NCBI GenBank assembly: GCA_031310005.1
Contig: CM062383.1
Coordinates: 3,472,001-3,536,000 of the forward strand
From: Dactylellina haptotyla
Lineage: Eukaryota; Ascomycota; Orbiliomycetes; Orbiliales; Orbiliaceae
Length of the DNA: 64,000 bases
Reading direction: 5' to 3'
In this document: positions 23,223 to 32,827 of the stretch, in pieces
Numbering within the stretch: position 1 is the stretch's first letter
Layout of the letters: each line of letters begins with the position of its first letter
Made by a program: the position numbers and the translations under genes
Notes under the pieces: model-generated
What the model was told of the DNA's origin: nothing
What the model saw: only the letters and a program-made list of their open reading frames with translations
Databases searched by the model: none

Positions 23223-24243
23223 CGAACTGGCTCGTTGCTTGTTGAAAACGAGACTCCCAAAATCGTATATATACCTTTTCCCATCATATACCACACAGGT
23301 ACTTTTGGAAACAGAGCGTCCATGGAAATCACTTTCTGATAGGAGGTATTCTCCCTGCCATCATAAGGGACGCGATGTTTCCCTTCGAACCGTCCCTCAA
23401 TCGACTACCTTGCTGCCACAGCCCACTAGCGCTCTTTATTCAAAGAAGCTTACCATTTCCGGTGCCGTTCGGTGTCATTTATCCAGCAGCAGTTCAACAC
23501 ATTGCGTTGAGTCGTAGATGATACGGAAATCTCCTAGTCATGACTAGCAACCATGAGACGAACGGACTTATCGTGCCTAGAAAGGAATGTAGCCCTATCC
23601 CTCTATATTTCTGTACAGTGGCGTCATCGGCAAGCGTGGGTTCTCATATAAGCATCTATCAACCGTCGGTAATGTTACCGATACATCTGGAAGCTGCACC
23701 GCGTATCTGCCCCACCACTCCCCTGGGCCCCTTGCGACGCCTTGCGATCTCATAAATTAAACATTCAACCAAAGACTCTCCCGGGCTTGACATCGATCTA
23801 ATTGGCCAATCTCACGTGCGCAATACCAGATAAATACACCGATATCGGTACTAAGGCACGTAGTAGAAGCTGGTATCGCATCCGCCGAGACATTCGGAAA
23901 CTTGTGCAATTGTGGCTTTCCTATACGGTGATGGTGAAACACCCCAGCAGCACGACGGCACGTCTGGCAACGAGACTAAACGTTCGTAATATTTAACTAT
24001 ACTCGAAAATCTACCGACTGATTTGGCCCTACTGGGGGGCGTTAAAGCAACAGGTGCTACGCGACGGTCATGCTGGTGATAACCTGCGCGCTTTTTGCAG
24101 TATTCCGACATGTATATATAACGAGCATTCATATCGTTACCCTGTTCTTCTCGGACTATCATTTTCTCCATCTATCATATTAACAACCGAATATTATATT
24201 CTTTTCTTTTCGGATTCCCTGTTATATCTAACGGATCTGTACA
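23223..24243. other. intergenic region with M43 promoter
   Basis: About 1 kb between the tRNA and the metalloprotease. The right end has a TATA-like element (24112-24120), and nothing else can be supported. Confidence 0.5.
24112..24120 (+). promoter_or_regulatory. TATA-like element (GTATATATA)
   Basis: Located about 125 bases upstream of the metalloprotease ATG at 24244, followed by a pyrimidine-rich stretch (about 24140-24180). Placement fits a fungal core promoter. It is judged by sequence and position only. Confidence 0.45.
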
Positions 24244-25200
24244 ATGCTCACTTCCTCGATATTGGTGCCATTGTTGGCTGCGTTTGCCACTGCTCAGACA
24301 CTATGCGGCAACACTGAAGCTCCAGATCACCTGAGACGGAAGAACCAGATAGTCCAGCGCGCACGCATGCACGCCCGCTCCGGCTGGGATCGTCGCTTTG
24401 CTCCCGCTAGATCTCTGCTCGTCGATACATATATGCACGTTGTCGCAGCGAACGAGACCGAAGAAGGCGGCTGGATTTCAGACAGCAAAGTCCAGGAGCA
24501 GTTCCAAGTTTTGAACAAGGCCTTCAAGCAAGTTGGCATTCAGTTCAAGTTGAAAGAAGTTACTAGAATTGTCGACCCTCCGGCTCATTCGTGGTATGCT
24601 CAGGGTAATAGCAACATCGCCAAAGCGAACATCGAATTCAGAAAGAAAACCAGGAAAGGTGGATACGATGCTCTGAATATCTACTTCCGTGATCTTGGGC
24701 CCAAGGTGGGTGGATTCTGTCCATTCCCCGACAAAATCTCCAAGCCCAGGGATCTCTATCTTGACGGTTGTGAGATCAACTTTGAGACCGTCCCTGGTGG
24801 AAGCAACCCAATATGGAATCTTGGAGTTGTAAGTTTTTCTTTTTCTTCCTTTATTTTTTTCCATTCAAAGATTGGCAGTTTCTAACTTAATCACTGGAAA
24901 TAGAATGTTCCACACGAAGTTGGGCATTGGTTCGGTCTCTTCCATACTTTCGAGGGTGGGTGTGCGGAAGGTGATGACATCGACGATACACCAAACCAGC
25001 GCTATGCATCGAACAGCACACTATGCGAAGTTACCAAGGACACCTGCCCCGATTCGCCTGGACTCGACCCCGTCCACAACTATATGGACTACTCCAGTGA
25101 AGCCTGTAGGACAGAGTTCACCCCAGGCCAGGCCGACAGAATGTTTGAGGTCTATAACGACTACCGGAGCCCCGGGCGTGTGAAGCTAGATCTCGAATGA
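24244..25200 (+). CDS. secreted M43 (pappalysin-type) zinc metalloprotease
   Basis: Two exons: 24244-24828 and 24904-25200, giving 293 residues. The donor is GTAAGT and the acceptor AATAG, in phase 0. A signal peptide (MLTSSILVPLLAAFATAQ) and a short propeptide-like stretch with basic residues come first. The catalytic domain follows, with the extended zinc motif HEVGHWFGLFH (His199, His203, His209; Glu200 catalytic) at the start of exon 2 and the Met-turn segment NYMDYSSEAC near the end. The C-terminal FTPGQADRM matches the family. The paired Cys residues (GGFCPF, YLDGCE, GGCAEG, TCPDS) fit disulphides. Fungal M43 enzymes of this size (MEP1-like) are extracellular. All catalytic residues are present, so activity is expected. 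Substrate is unknown. Confidence 0.93.
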
Positions 25201-25783
25201 TCAAATCAACTGAAGAAATTGTTGTAGGATAGAATTGTATATAGTACACCTGATAGATTAGAATGCACATAGACAGAATATCAATATACCCATTATAACC
25301 TAACATGCCCTAAGCATCGATTAATCCGAGTAGACTCTTATGATCATAAATTTGAAATCCATTTAAATTTACAATATATTTCATCTGCCTGCAACACAAT
25401 TTATTGCAATTGGCAGTTACCTCTTTCGGCGGACCTGTCGGCGGCTTACCGCATTCGGCCTGGTTGTTTACATGTTTACATTTCTGGACGACCACCCAAC
25501 ACAACCCGCTGCGATCATTGTCCATCCTGTCTCGGCGTGTGTTTACCTCTCTGCCACCTGCTTTTCCGCACATCTCCACAACTTCAACATTTTGTTCCTT
25601 TTGACCGCTCAGCTTGTCAAACTAGTCTCATCCGAACTCGTTGTACCGAAATACCGTTGACATCTCAGCTACGACACGTCTTCTCTCGATCGAAGCCTCT
25701 GCTGCCAGACACAAACAACATTCAGATACTTCACGCGACTTTAACCGCATCATCAAGCCATACATGTGCCCCTCAATTTCAAC
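25201..25783. other. intergenic region
   Basis: About 580 bases between two same-strand genes. The right half has CT-rich sequence consistent with the leader of the spindle-protein gene. I see no further gene. Confidence 0.5.
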
Positions 25784-28777
25784 ATGGACCTCGTAGACAC
25801 ACCCTGTCCGCCCATTTCCCGTCGGAAACGACTCCGGCCAACATCCCCAGAACCCGATTTTACTCTTCCTCTTCCCGAAAACGATGCGTTCACCACAGAG
25901 TTGCCCACTCAAAGGCTTACTCGCCGACCTGCAAATTCACTGGCCGTCGCTCCAAAGCGACGGAGGATCCCCTTAAATCTTGTCCAAAAAGTTACCGCGG
26001 ATAGGAAGCAAGATGCCAAACCAGCCTTGCAGGCGAATGTACCTAAGACTGAAGATTTACCTCAGAGCAATAGACGGATGTCAACTCGATCTCAAACAGC
26101 CAGCCTTATATTCCCTTCTTCGCCAGCGGTTCAACCGGACAGTTCTGCTCTGCATGCAGACGTATCCTGCGTAGACTCGACATTGGCAACCATTCTCTCA
26201 CACTCATCTCCCAATGTATCCAATATCTCCGTGTTGTCGGCAATATCCAAACAAGAGCCTCAAAATCCACCACCCAAAAAGCGACGAAGAATTAGTGAAC
26301 TTGTTCGTCGCGTGGCCGCTGCCGCTGTGTCAAAAGCAACAAGCACAAAAGCACAAAACGCAACGACCAAGGCCAATGCACCGAAACCAAAGACAGCAAC
26401 AGCCCCCATGAAGAGTGTCAAAAAGGATGCTCCTAAGAATGACGCCCCAAAGAAAAAATCGGCTGCGATAGCACCTAAAGCCCGACCCTCAATCACGAAT
26501 CTCAACAGAAGAACGAGCACCGCATCTACCACTTCTGTCGTCATCACTAACCCTCGACCTGCGCTGAAGCAAGTATCTCGCGGTATGAACCTTCCCGCTC
26601 GTCCATCTACCGGTAACCGCGCCTCTTCGCCCAAGAAGCCCAAACCGGCCGCCGGCAGTGGTATCAACCGTCTTCGCCTCCAAAAGACAAAGACCCAGAA
26701 ATCCTTTTCGGATACCGAATTCACCAAATCAAAAGTCACAAAATCCACCCAAAAGAAACCCGCTAGGAAATCCGCCTCAGCATATCCATCACTTGTATCC
26801 TCATCCTCGACCATCAGCAACTATAGTCTCAACCCGACACTTCATTCGTCAACATCCGTCTGGCTATCGAACCAAGAAACTTTACTCGAGAGTATTCTTA
26901 ATGAAATACTCCTTTCCGGAACCGCAAACTCGGCCAAACCGGAATTTGAAATCAGAAGGGATCTATTGGATTTATACAGCACGAACTCCTACGTTCTTCT
27001 CCATGAGCGTCTCAAGGCTTCTGTTCTTCACGGAGTGCTGAAACCATCGGAGGATCAAATGTCTGACGACAGCGGTATCGGATTGGCAGGCGACCTCGGC
27101 GAGCGCGATAAATTCACAAAACTATTCACGGAGAGCTACAACCCTAGCGTACTCAAAGTTGGCATGGAAGTCATCACCGGGCGATCGATGGGCGGTTCTG
27201 CGACTGAAATCCCCAAATTCTTCGACACCTTTTTTGTAGATATCGAAGACGACACCAGCGGGTGGGAAACATACGGGGCAAACCAGCACGGAAATCTCAG
27301 GGTGTGGGTTGAGAACGAACAGGTGGGATCCAAAGGCTGGCGGTTGCGAAGGACTATTCTGAGGAGTCTATTGCTCATTCACATCTTGGACTCTGGGAAA
27401 CAGCAGGGCGTCTTTGCGGAACGCTTACTGTTCCGAAAGGAATCTGCGATTAAGAGTTCGAATGAGATGCTGGAGAAGGTGTGCAAGGTTCTACTGCCGG
27501 CGATCGGTAGCGGGGTGAGGATCTTGAAGGGATGCAAGTATACTGTCGAGGTTGTGCAGAAGGGAGATGAGGAGTATAACTGGGGGATTAAGAACTTGAA
27601 GGTGGACTTGAGAGATGGCGTGAGGCTTGCGAAGGCCGCGGAGATACTTGGAATATCGGCGGATGAAAAGAAGCTGGTTGCAGGGTTATCGTTGATGCCG
27701 AAAAGCCGAGGCGAGAAGGCGGCCAATGTGGAGAAGGTGCTTAAAGTGTTTTACGCGAAGGGCGTATTACCGGAAGGAAGCATTAGGGCGAAAGACATTG
27801 TCGACGGCCATCGCGAGGTGACTTTAAGCGTTCTCTGGGCGGTCGCAGGAGGAGTTGGGGTGAAGAGCCTTATCGATTGGAAGGAATTGGAAGGAGAGAC
27901 CAGGAGGCTGGTGGTGAGATACAAACTCGACGATTCGGAGTTCGAAACGACACAGGAAGGGGAGAAGGGTTATCTCGCTAAGCTGGAGAATTGGGTCAAG
28001 GCGATAATGGTGGGGAGGAAAAACCAGCACACGGAATTTAACGTCGGCGACATCATGAAGGAGGAGGTTGTCGGTGCGGTGTTGGTGGAATATGAGGCTT
28101 TGATCGGGTCTCCGCTTCCTGCGTCAAAGATGAAGAATACCCCCACAATCAAGGAGAGGCTGAAGAATATTGGGTGCAGCGAGGCGTTCTTAGCTTTGTT
28201 CGCTCCTACTGAAGAGAAGGATCGAAAAGTTGTAAACGAACAATTTGTCGTTTCCGCGCTGTCATTCCTTGCTTCTAGAGTGCTGTCTTCCACGAGAAGG
28301 AATAGAGCTGCGGCGAGAATTCAGCGTTGGTGGAGGCATACCTCGTTCAAACGGAATATCTTTGGAAAGATGAGAGGCCTTGTGGAAGAAGCAAGGGAAC
28401 TCGAAGAGCTCGTACAGAAACGAAGGGAGCTCTGGGCCACAAGAATCATTCAACGGGCTTGGAGACGGGCGGTGGAGCAACGAATCGCAGATCTTGTGCA
28501 GAGGATCACCAGTGTCCAAGCGTTGGCTCGCGGTGTCCTCATAAGAAATAAGTGGGATTATAGCTTCAAAGCTGGAAAGAAACCAGTGAGGAAAGAGATT
28601 GCGGTGCCGAAGAAGGAAAGCGGAGATCCGTATAAACTGAGGGATGACCTAGTTGCGGTGGAAGATGGACTCGAGAGGAAAGACTCGAAAAGAGGCAGAA
28701 GAAGAAAAGCCAAGGTGGTGGATAATATGGATGGCGCGGGCGATATATGGCAGGATTTGGCGGGGCTTGATGAATAA
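25784..28777 (+). CDS. fungal abnormal-spindle (Asp/ASPM)-like protein with CH domain and IQ motifs
   Basis: A single exon of 997 residues, starting at the ATG at 25784. In-frame codons further upstream do not include an ATG. Residues 1-360 are basic, Pro/Ser/Lys-rich and disordered, with repeated PKKRRR-like patches. Residues ~370-560 are a helical region (ETLLESILNEILL, RRTILRSLLLIHILD). Residues ~590-830 contain the ASPM-type calponin-homology hallmark: NLKVDLRDGVRLAKAAEIL followed by DGHREVTLSVLWAVAGG. The final part (~840-930) has helical IQ-like calmodulin-binding repeats (AAARIQRWWRHTSFKRN, WATRIIQRAWRRAVEQR, VQALARGVLIRNKW). ASPM family proteins sit at spindle poles and microtubule minus ends with calmodulin. 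This fungal version has only about three IQ repeats, far fewer than animal ASPM. Confidence 0.85.
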   Translation: MDLVDTPCPPISRRKRLRPTSPEPDFTLPLPENDAFTTELPTQRLTRRPANSLAVAPKRRRIPLNLVQKVTADRKQDAKPALQANVPKTEDLPQSNRRMSTRSQTASLIFPSSPAVQPDSSALHADVSCVDSTLATILSHSSPNVSNISVLSAISKQEPQNPPPKKRRRISELVRRVAAAAVSKATSTKAQNATTKANAPKPKTATAPMKSVKKDAPKNDAPKKKSAAIAPKARPSITNLNRRTSTASTTSVVITNPRPALKQVSRGMNLPARPSTGNRASSPKKPKPAAGSGINRLRLQKTKTQKSFSDTEFTKSKVTKSTQKKPARKSASAYPSLVSSSSTISNYSLNPTLHSSTSVWLSNQETLLESILNEILLSGTANSAKPEFEIRRDLLDLYSTNSYVLLHERLKASVLHGVLKPSEDQMSDDSGIGLAGDLGERDKFTKLFTESYNPSVLKVGMEVITGRSMGGSATEIPKFFDTFFVDIEDDTSGWETYGANQHGNLRVWVENEQVGSKGWRLRRTILRSLLLIHILDSGKQQGVFAERLLFRKESAIKSSNEMLEKVCKVLLPAIGSGVRILKGCKYTVEVVQKGDEEYNWGIKNLKVDLRDGVRLAKAAEILGISADEKKLVAGLSLMPKSRGEKAANVEKVLKVFYAKGVLPEGSIRAKDIVDGHREVTLSVLWAVAGGVGVKSLIDWKELEGETRRLVVRYKLDDSEFETTQEGEKGYLAKLENWVKAIMVGRKNQHTEFNVGDIMKEEVVGAVLVEYEALIGSPLPASKMKNTPTIKERLKNIGCSEAFLALFAPTEEKDRKVVNEQFVVSALSFLASRVLSSTRRNRAAARIQRWWRHTSFKRNIFGKMRGLVEEARELEELVQKRRELWATRIIQRAWRRAVEQRIADLVQRITSVQALARGVLIRNKWDYSFKAGKKPVRKEIAVPKKESGDPYKLRDDLVAVEDGLERKDSKRGRRRKAKVVDNMDGAGDIWQDLAGLDE

Positions 28778-29131
28778 TATCAAGCACCTAGTAAATTAGT
28801 GATGGGATTTAATTTCTCACGACTGAGAGCCCAGGATTCGTTTGAGTAACTGTTGGAGTTTCTATTGTATTATAGCGCTAACCTGTATATACTGGAGCAT
28901 GGCGTACTTGAGAGTATGGCGTTTTGTTTAATACTAAATTTCATGGCGTTTGGGCTTACATTTGATAACTATACGTTATCTTATTTGGAAGTTTATAAAT
29001 TTGCGACCTTGACATTCTGTAGATCTGATAAATCAAGACAATTACGAAGCCATTATTCAAGTTTCATTAATTGAATTTGTGAGGAATAATAGCGGCTTCG
29101 AAACAAGCTTGGTCACTCATATGGCCACGAT
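28778..29131. other. convergent spacer
   Basis: About 350 A/T-rich bases between the 3' ends of the spindle-protein gene and Myb-like paralogue B. There is no gene. Confidence 0.6.
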
Positions 29132-29833
29132 TTACTCTTCTTTTTTCTCTTCTTTGACGTTTTCTACGGCTCCTCCTTTTGCCTTACCAACCCCATTACC
29201 GACATCCTTCATCTTCTTTTGAACAAAGGCCTTTGTGACATTTTTCCCGCTCTTCGCTTTGAACTTCTCTCTAATAGTGGCAGCCACATCACCCATTACT
29301 TCCTCGATAGTTTCGAGCAACAGTTTATCTTCATCACCACTCAACAAGGTTAAATCTTTGATACTAAACCAACGGTTCTTCAGAGCCTTTTCATTTTTGC
29401 CGCTATGAAGTTTTTGTTCAAATTTGATCCAAATTTCAGTAGGATTGTTCGTGGACTGACGAAGTAAGGTGAGGTAGTTGTCTTGTTCTGGCGTCCATGT
29501 ATTTGGACCTCGTACGCGTCTTGAGGAGCTTGGTTTTGGGGTTGCTTTGGCCTTCGAGGTACTGGGACTCTTGGTGTTGGTTTTAGGATTTTTGTCAACT
29601 GTGGGCTTCTGTTCTTCGGAAGGAGGGTCTTCCTCCTCTTGCCCAATATACTCGGGCTTGATTTGCAAAAGAAGACTGTTTGAGCGACATCGTTTCTTGG
29701 ATGGTGGCGTTTCTTTTGAGACTGGTTTCAAAATTTTGGCAGTATTTTTATTTGTACTTCCGCTGTCATTCTCATTATCGGTATCAGATAATATAGAGAT
29801 AGCCTTGTCTTTTTGTTCTTGCTTAATAGGCAT
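29132..29833 (-). CDS. Myb/SANT-like protein, paralogue B (intronless)
   Basis: A single exon of 233 residues, with ATG at 29833. The N-terminus has a SUMO-type site IKQE (3-6), then ISILSDTDNEND (12-23), which reads like a SUMO-interacting motif with an acidic/Ser flank, and another site IKPE (58-61). A basic linker (SSSRRVRGP) precedes the Myb/SANT-like domain (~111-166: TWTPEQDNYLTLLRQS, LKNRWFSIKDLTLLS). The C-terminal module follows without interruption: KLLLETIEEVMGDVAATI and VTKAFVQKKMKDV. Unlike the other three copies it has no intron between the two modules. It is divergently arranged with paralogue C, about 530 bases apart. Confidence 0.8.
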   Translation of the reverse strand: MPIKQEQKDKAISILSDTDNENDSGSTNKNTAKILKPVSKETPPSKKRCRSNSLLLQIKPEYIGQEEEDPPSEEQKPTVDKNPKTNTKSPSTSKAKATPKPSSSRRVRGPNTWTPEQDNYLTLLRQSTNNPTEIWIKFEQKLHSGKNEKALKNRWFSIKDLTLLSGDEDKLLLETIEEVMGDVAATIREKFKAKSGKNVTKAFVQKKMKDVGNGVGKAKGGAVENVKEEKKEE

Positions 29834-30367
29834 TTCGTTAAAGAAGAAGTTGGTTCAGAAATATAAATATGCAAATCGAGCTTTATTGATAGTGCGTGTA
29901 TGTATTGTTAACGAGCACAGAGCTGCAGAGCTAGAGCAATAAGGGTTTGCTGAGCTAACCTTACTTCTCGGCTTCCTGCTTCTGATAAATTCGGTCGTGG
30001 TTGCTACTGGGTTCTATTACTGGGGCTATCCTTCTGTACCTCCAATATTCCACCGATGTCTCAAGGGATCCGGTATCTCGACATTAAATGAGCACCAGCG
30101 GGGAGAATAGAAGTTTCGAGAGGCATTTAGATATGTAGTTAATTTTTAATACTATCTGCCACAAGAAAATGGAACCATAAGCTTCCGTTCTATCTAAGTT
30201 CTTCCCTCAATATTCTCTTCTACCTTCAAACAATATTATAAACACACTTAGACTCGAAACTCGAGTTTAAAACTACCACGTCGGTTCGATTACAATATAT
30301 GGTACTAGGCCTGCTCAGCTTATACCCTCTTAAAGCTTCAAATCTTTTCAAAAAGCTTCCCTATAAT
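29834..30367. promoter_or_regulatory. shared divergent promoter region of Myb-like B and C
   Basis: 534 bases between the two divergent starts, with pyrimidine-rich sequence at 30188-30230 upstream of gene C. There is an ATG at 30299 in frame with gene C, but the extra 23 residues look non-coding, so I prefer 30368. I cannot identify a specific operator. Confidence 0.4.
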
Positions 30368-31316
30368 ATGTCTGACACAGAAACGGGGGTCAAATCCCTT
30401 GAGAATGAATTCTCTCAACTTAAGACTGATCCTTCAAAGGAAGACGAGAATACTCAAGAGAACAAAACCATGGCCCCTAAGGTCCCTAAAATAGAGAACG
30501 AAGAAGAAGAAGACTCTGACACCTCAAAATCCTCCACTGTCGACAAAGAAAACGAGTCTCACGCGTTTAATATTGTTCAGAAAGATGCTCCCAAGGAGCC
30601 GAAATCCAGCGCTCCAACCGAAACAGACAAACCCACAAAGAAACGTGGTCGCGGCCGTCCTCCAAAGTCAGAAACAGACGCATCGACTTCAAACAAAAAA
30701 CTCAAAGTCGGGTCAGAGGTAAAGAAACCACCAACAGAGATCAAAACGCCCGCCGCTGCTACCAAAGAAAGCAAACCCAGAGCAAGGAAATCAGGATCTA
30801 CTCGAGAAAAGTTCAGCTCAGCCCATGACACCTACATCCGCCATCTTTGGACCAACGCCGAATACTCCAAACTCAGTTTAGCCAAGAAACATGAGAACTT
30901 TGAAAGCATCTTCAGCACTGGAAAATCAGTGAACTGTCTTCGTTTCCGCTGGCGCGAGTTGAAAGAAGAAAATTTGGTGTTGTCGAATGAAGAGGTAGGC
31001 AATGCAATACCGTTGTTATCGAAAGAGTGAGAGAGAGAGTCACACTTCATCATAGTATAGGTATGGCACACATGGTGATTGAGCCTGGGAGTCTAATGTT
31101 TCTTTGGCCCTATAGGAAGCAGCATTGAAAAAGTCAATGCAAACCTTCTCAAGCTCGCCTAACAAGGCTAGAGAAATCTGGCTTGAGTATTTTAAGAATT
31201 CCCCGGTGGGGTTTACAAAATTAACTAAAGGATACGTTATGAAGAGGTTGAAAGCAGTTCAGAATGAGAATGAGAACGACGGCGACGGCGAGCCTGATAC
31301 AGTAGAAGGCGAATAG
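30368..31316 (+). CDS. Myb/SANT-like AT-hook protein, paralogue C
   Basis: Two exons: 30368-30994 and 31116-31316, giving 275 residues. The donor is GTAGGC and the acceptor TATAG, in phase 0 between NEE and EAAL. This is the same position as in paralogues A and D. The N-terminus is long and acidic (IENEEEEDSDTSK), followed by an AT-hook core (KKRGRGRPPK) and a second basic patch (KPRARKSGSTR). The Myb/SANT-like domain follows (FSSAHDTYIRHLWTN, NCLRFRWRELKEENLVLS). Exon 2 encodes the C-terminal module, ending with FTKLTKGYVMKRLKAV and an acidic tail. It lies head-to-tail with paralogue D, and the two share the most similar Myb domains. Confidence 0.8.
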
Positions 31317-31666
31317 AAGATGGATAAAATTTCCTGAGGATAAAATTGTGATTGATACGCAGGTGCTCTTTTGGGTTTTAGTATTCTTTAGCTAGTGATA
31401 ATCGAGATAAAACATTAGGACCTGGTAGTTAGTGGAAAATTGGATATAGAAAACAATATTAACCTGGTACAGGAATTGTGGTTCAACGTGGAATATTCCA
31501 GTGAAGTAGTAGAACATACTCAAATAAAATACACATTGTTGTCTTTTGTCTTAGCACTATTATCTTATGGCCAACTGACTGTAAGTCTCTATAACGATAA
31601 ATTTGACCCTATTACCAAAGTGCACTGCTTGTCGAAAATACCTAAAGTTTGATTTTTTGAGACCAG
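31317..31666. other. short tandem-gene spacer
   Basis: 350 A/T-rich bases between Myb-like C and D on the same strand. It should contain the terminator of C and the promoter of D. No motif stands out. Confidence 0.5.
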
Positions 31667-32384
31667 ATGTTACCTTTAAACATGTTTGGAGCAGATATCA
31701 AACACGAATTCGATGAAGAGGAGGCTGCTCATCTTCCTACACCTCCCCCCTCTGATACTGGAGCTGCCGAAGCTGATGCAAGCCCAAATCCAACCGATAA
31801 AACAGGCCACCAAGATATCAAGGTCACTCCCAAGAAACGAGGCCGTCCAAAAAAGCCCACAGGGCAGGAAAATGAAGGTCAAGCCAAAGTCATAAAAACA
31901 GAACAAGAGCCCACAGATGCCGAGGGAAAGAAACCTAAACGAGGTAGAAAATCTGGATCTACAACTAATAGTGGCTTCACCATCGCACAAGAGGCTCTCA
32001 TCAAAGAACTCTTCACGAGCCCGGAATACGAGAAACTAGGGGTCCAGCAAAAATTCGACAAATTCGAAAATATATTCCAAACAGGGAAGTCCAAAGATGT
32101 GTTTCGAATGAGATGGTACAAGTTGAAAGACGAGGCTATCGTCCTGTCAAAGGCTGAAGTAAGTGATACCAATCTGGATGCACCGAAAACGAAGGTGATT
32201 CTAAACTGAGACGACACAGGAGACAGCATTGAGAAAAGCTATTGAAATTATTGAAACTAACAAAGCTCTGGCGGTCCTTAACGAATATAGCAAGTCTGGC
32301 GAGGGCTTTACTAAATTGAGCCAGGCATTTATCTGGAAGAAAATGAAGGAGTGGGCTGGGGTGAAGAATGGGGAGGGCGAGTGA
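31667..32384 (+). CDS. Myb/SANT-like AT-hook protein, paralogue D
   Basis: Two exons: 31667-32158 and 32220-32384, giving 218 residues (213 if the ATG at 31682 is used). The donor is GTAAGT and the acceptor CACAG, in phase 0 between KAE and ETAL, at the family's shared intron site. The N-terminus has SUMO-type sites IKHE (11-14) and IKTE (~79-82), and two AT-hook-like patches (KKRGRPKKP and KKPKRGRKSGS). The Myb/SANT-like domain is FTIAQEALIKELFTS to FRMRWYKLKDEAIVLS. Exon 2 carries the helix ALRKAIEIIETNKAL and the terminal module FTKLSQAFIWKKMKEW. Likely nuclear and DNA-binding. Function unknown. Confidence 0.8.
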
Positions 32385-32827
32385 ATGATGGAAGATAGAA
32401 ATGTGATCGTTCTGTGTTGGTGTTTGTTGGATTTATCCCAGTAGGGCCTAGACTGTGTCGCTGGCCCTGATAAGGCTGTACTTTTAGGCTTTTCTTGAAT
32501 TCGCTCTGAGAGAAAAAGGTTTCAGTTAGCTCACAATCAAAGGTTTTGACGTAATAATAATAGCATGCAATTCGCAACGATCTAAACCGACTTGAAGGCA
32601 CACCTTCTCCGACTGCCGCATTCAAGATGAGTAGTATACGAAAATAAGGGTTTTCTCGAGAAGAGGTTCCTCGAGTTCGAGCTCTCTCCAGATCTCGAGC
32701 CAGAAGCAACCGTGTCCGCCCGGATCGAGTAGTTCTTATTATATATATACAACATAAATATTATAATATTAATATCACGACATTACATTGCAGCGCCATA
32801 AAGACACCTCTACCGACCTTGCATACC
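32385..32827. other. intergenic region
   Basis: About 440 bases between Myb-like D and the SET-domain gene. An A/T tract with TATATATA lies at 32738-32752, some 80 bases before the next ATG, and is a candidate core promoter. Confidence 0.45.

Noticed and set aside
30299-30367. 23-residue N-terminal extension of Myb-like paralogue C.
   Set aside because: Hydrophobic and unlike the other paralogues, whose starts lead directly into acidic sequence.
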